From contig NZ_UQGV01000092.1 of NCBI RefSeq assembly GCF_900540665.1, forward strand, positions 1 through 7,095: a stretch of DNA of 7,095 nt, given 5' to 3'. The notes beneath the pieces were generated by a model. That model was not told the DNA's origin. It made no database searches and saw nothing but the letters and a program-made list of their open reading frames with translations. The DNA is from an uncultured Catenibacterium sp. Lineage in GTDB: Bacteria; Bacillota_I; Bacilli_A; Erysipelotrichales; Coprobacillaceae. Both the position numbers and the translations under genes were made by a program. This document shows positions 5,802 to 7,095 of the stretch, one piece after another (the stretch's first letter is position 1; each line of letters starts with the position of its first letter).

Positions 5802-5830
5802 ATTTTAAACCACTTTCATTTATTTTTCAT
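5802..5830 (-). promoter_or_regulatory. Candidate promoter of the rpiR-type gene
   Basis: On the minus strand ATGAAA (5825-5830), 17 bp, then TAAAAT (5802-5807). The -35 is weak (4 of 6) and the -10 is good (5 of 6). A 21-bp A/T homopolymer begins 20 bp upstream of the -35. An alternative -10 (TATAAT on the minus strand, 5884-5889) lies beyond that tract but has no -35. Confidence 0.4.
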
Positions 5831-5850
5831 TCGATATGACCATTTTTTAG

Positions 5851-5871
5851 AAAAAAAAAAAAAAAAAAAAA
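5851..5871. repeat. A21 homopolymer tract upstream of the rpiR-type gene
   Basis: Twenty-one consecutive A on the plus strand (T on the transcribed side of the regulator gene). Such a tract is prone to slipped-strand length change, and here it lies in the upstream region of a regulator promoter. The exact length may be a sequencing or assembly estimate. Confidence 0.9.
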
Positions 5872-5926
5872 GGAAATTCAGTTATTATACAAACACCAAT
5901 GGATTTGTTGCTTTTCTTTTTTTCGC

Positions 5927-5951
5927 AAAAAAACTGATTATAATTAATCAG
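5927..5951 (-). terminator. Intrinsic terminator of the XRE/DUF4097 gene
   Basis: On the minus strand CTGATTA, loop ATTA, TAATCAG (plus 5934-5951), followed by seven T (plus A7, 5927-5933). The stop codon of the regulator gene (5944-5946) lies inside the hairpin. Confidence 0.8.
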
Positions 5952-6783
5952 CTTTTATTACGAGTTCACCCATAATTCCATTGAGTTCTATTTGATTGCC
6001 TGACTTCTCATCTAGGTCGCCTTCATAGATAATCTTTGTTTTAATGCCTTTAGTAATTGTATTGAATAGACATGGAGATGTGATAATAAGGTGTGATGCA
6101 CTACGTACTGCATTGAGGTCTAGTTTACCATCAATTTCATCTATATTAATAGTCATATCAATATTGCAGTCTATTTCTATATGTCCGTGAATGTCTAAAA
6201 GATCAAGTGATGACGTTTTAATATCTAGTTCTATAGAATCAGAATGAATATGAGAAACAGACATACTCGTAGGCAACACATTGCATTCTAACTTATGAAT
6301 ATACTGCATAGGCAATAATATTGAAACATTGACGTCTCTTCTTTGATCTTTTGTGACATATTCTTTTGTATCTAAGTCTATATCAAGTCGTGCTTTGTTT
6401 TCATCTAATTTGATTTTGAAATCCTTCTGTAATCCTTTATAGATTGAAGAAGAAAGTTGTATGATTAGTTTTTCTCCTTCGTAACCTTCTATAGTCACTT
6501 TTCCAAGAATTCCTAGATTAATATCAAAGTCCTTCAACACATCAATATCATATTCAATTTTACTTTCATGTAATGATTGAACATGATGATTTGATGATAA
6601 GAGTGTATCAATAGAAATATGAAATAGCTTAGCAAGTGTTTGAATATTATCAATATCCGGTATTCCTGTATCTGTTTCCCATTTAGTCACTGCCTGCCTT
6701 GATACACCTATCTTATCACCCAACTCTGCTTGGGATAAATTTAATTGTGTACGGTAATACTTAATTGTTTCTCCTAATGTCAT
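5944..6783 (-). CDS. XRE-family regulator with DUF4097-like C-terminal domain
   Basis: A 279-residue cytoplasmic protein. Residues 1-62 form a Cro/C1-type HTH (LSQAELGDKIGVSRQAVTKW, 16-35, then PDIDNIQTLAKLFHISIDTLL). After a short linker, about 84-278 is rich in alternating short beta-strand patterns (for example DIKTSSLDLLDIHGHIEID and KLDLNAVRSASHLIITS), the style of the DUF4097 putative adhesin fold seen fused to XRE domains in Firmicutes. No signal peptide or membrane segment is visible, so the C-terminal part is more likely a sensing or multimerisation module than an adhesin. The start is supported by GAGGAGG-type sequence on the minus strand (6791-6798), 7 nt or more upstream. An 8+7+8 inverted repeat just upstream suggests autoregulation. 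A 24-codon hydrophobic ORF lies further upstream on the same strand. Confidence 0.85.
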   Translation of the reverse strand: MTLGETIKYYRTQLNLSQAELGDKIGVSRQAVTKWETDTGIPDIDNIQTLAKLFHISIDTLLSSNHHVQSLHESKIEYDIDVLKDFDINLGILGKVTIEGYEGEKLIIQLSSSIYKGLQKDFKIKLDENKARLDIDLDTKEYVTKDQRRDVNVSILLPMQYIHKLECNVLPTSMSVSHIHSDSIELDIKTSSLDLLDIHGHIEIDCNIDMTINIDEIDGKLDLNAVRSASHLIITSPCLFNTITKGIKTKIIYEGDLDEKSGNQIELNGIMGELVIKAD

Positions 6784-6802
6784 TCATTTGTCCTCCTCAT
6801 TC

Positions 6803-6825
6803 AAAGTATAGTTATCTTATACTTT
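6803..6825. promoter_or_regulatory. Palindromic operator candidate of the XRE-family regulator
   Basis: AAAGTATA (6803-6810), spacer GTTATCT, TATACTTT (6818-6825): perfect 8-bp arms, 20 bp upstream of the start codon and just upstream of the ribosome-binding site. The repeat contains a TATACT that could be the -10 of the gene (minus strand), paired with TTGTAA 16 bp upstream. A bound dimer would block transcription, as in classical Cro/C1 autorepression. Confidence 0.65.
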
Positions 6826-6863
6826 TTTACAAGAAAGCGTCCGTATCAATCATACAAATATAT

Positions 6864-6873
6864 GCTACGTAGC
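6864..6873. repeat. Perfect 10-bp palindrome GCTACGTAGC
   Basis: A self-complementary GCTACGTAGC lies 10 bp past the stop of the small hydrophobic ORF and about 40 bp upstream of the XRE operator. No T-run follows on either strand, so a protein-binding site is more likely than a terminator. Confidence 0.4.
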
Positions 6874-6882
6874 GTGTCATTT

Positions 6883-6957
6883 CTATTTAATTTTCAATAC
6901 AATCATCGTTGTCATCACTAAAGTGATAACCAAACTACTAATGACAAAATAAATCAT
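6883..6957 (-). CDS. Putative 24-residue hydrophobic membrane peptide
   Basis: ATG at 6957, 24 codons, TAG stop. GAGGTGG on the minus strand (6963-6969) lies 5 nt upstream, similar to the site used by the GTPase gene. The peptide begins MIYFVISSLVITLVM, stays hydrophobic to about residue 21 and ends in the basic KIK, i.e. one membrane span with a short positive tail. This size and shape is seen in type I toxins and in small membrane regulators; no family is recognised. An in-frame TAA upstream rules out a longer version apart from a GTG overlapping the ribosome-binding site. The mRNA has an internal hairpin (6911-6918 with 6923-6930). Two candidate promoters lie upstream. Co-transcription with the XRE gene is possible, since no T-tracted terminator separates them. 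Confidence 0.5.
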   Translation of the reverse strand: MIYFVISSLVITLVMTTMIVLKIK

Positions 6958-6975
6958 AGCAACCACCTCATTGCT

Positions 6976-7004
6976 ATAATATGTTAATTCATCTTATATG
7001 ACTA
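6976..7004 (-). promoter_or_regulatory. Candidate proximal promoter of the small peptide gene
   Basis: On the minus strand TAGTCA (6999-7004), 17 bp, TATTAT (6976-6981). The -10 is good (5 of 6), the -35 moderate (4 of 6). The leader would be very short. Confidence 0.35.
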
Positions 7005-7012
7005 TAATTCGC

Positions 7013-7041
7013 GCATAAGATGCATCATTTCATGCATAAGA
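7013..7041. repeat. GCATAAGA direct repeats, 21-bp period
   Basis: GCATAAGA occurs at 7013-7020 and 7034-7041, two helical turns apart. An ATGCAT follows or overlaps each copy's neighbourhood. They lie between and over the candidate promoters of the small peptide gene, so they may be regulator sites. Confidence 0.35.
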
Positions 7042-7067
7042 ATAGGGTAGACGAGAAAAAGTGTCAA
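7039..7067 (-). promoter_or_regulatory. Candidate distal promoter of the small peptide gene
   Basis: On the minus strand a perfect TTGACA (7062-7067), 17 bp, TATTCT (7039-7044; 4 of 6). Transcription would start near 7032 and give a leader of about 75 nt before the peptide start codon. Confidence 0.45.
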
Positions 7068-7095
7068 TTCTAGGAAAAATCACTAATTCTGCGCC

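Noticed and set aside
6828..6881. 17-codon minus-strand ORF (MTRYVAYIC...) between the small peptide and the XRE gene
   Set aside because: No ribosome-binding site and no hydrophobic or otherwise distinctive pattern.
1..7095. CRISPR array, tRNA, rRNA, insertion sequence or prophage module
   Set aside because: No regular direct-repeat/spacer array, tRNA-like cloverleaf, transposase or phage protein was seen on either strand.

Overview
This AT-rich window, with strong AGGAGG-type ribosome-binding sites and tightly packed intrinsic terminators, looks chromosomal and Firmicutes-like. A bile salt hydrolase, a CapA-type lipoprotein, a MurR/RpiR regulator and an XRE/DUF4097 regulator together suggest a gut-dwelling Erysipelotrichia-like or Coprobacillaceae-like bacterium. 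That assignment is inference from protein style. I see no tRNA, rRNA, CRISPR array, transposase or phage gene.

Layout from left to right. (1) 1-1721, plus strand: the 3' part of yaaA (peroxide stress protein, cut by the window edge) overlaps the start of a CapA-family lipoprotein gene. A compact bidirectional terminator contains or abuts the stop codons of capA and of the convergent next gene. (2) 1720-3777, minus strand: an SPL-family radical SAM gene lies downstream of a COG0523/CobW-type GTPase gene. The 255-bp gap between them carries, on the opposite (plus) strand, what look like one or two short structured RNAs. Each ends in a hairpin plus U-tract and shows C-rich loops (UUCCC, CCCC). 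The promoter of the first overlaps a divergent promoter for the radical SAM gene. (3) 3778-4966: a divergent intergenic region holds a consensus sigma-A promoter for the GTPase gene, an extended -10 promoter for a bile salt hydrolase gene, and a symmetrical cluster of ACATA/TATGT half-sites. (4) 4967-5943: a convergent MurR/RpiR-family regulator gene (minus strand, GTG start) with an A21 homopolymer upstream of its promoter. (5) 5944-7095, minus strand: an XRE-family regulator with a DUF4097-like C-terminal domain sits behind a clean 8+7+8 inverted repeat that looks like its own operator. Further upstream is a 24-codon hydrophobic peptide gene with a good ribosome-binding site.

The genes do not form one pathway. 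Themes are stress and nucleic-acid repair (YaaA, SPL-like protein), the cell surface (CapA lipoprotein), host bile acids (bile salt hydrolase) and regulation (RpiR, XRE). The best candidates for something undescribed are the tandem plus-strand small RNAs at 2624-2856, the small membrane peptide at 6883-6957, and the GTPase, which lacks both the canonical CxCC metal motif and the NKxD guanine motif.
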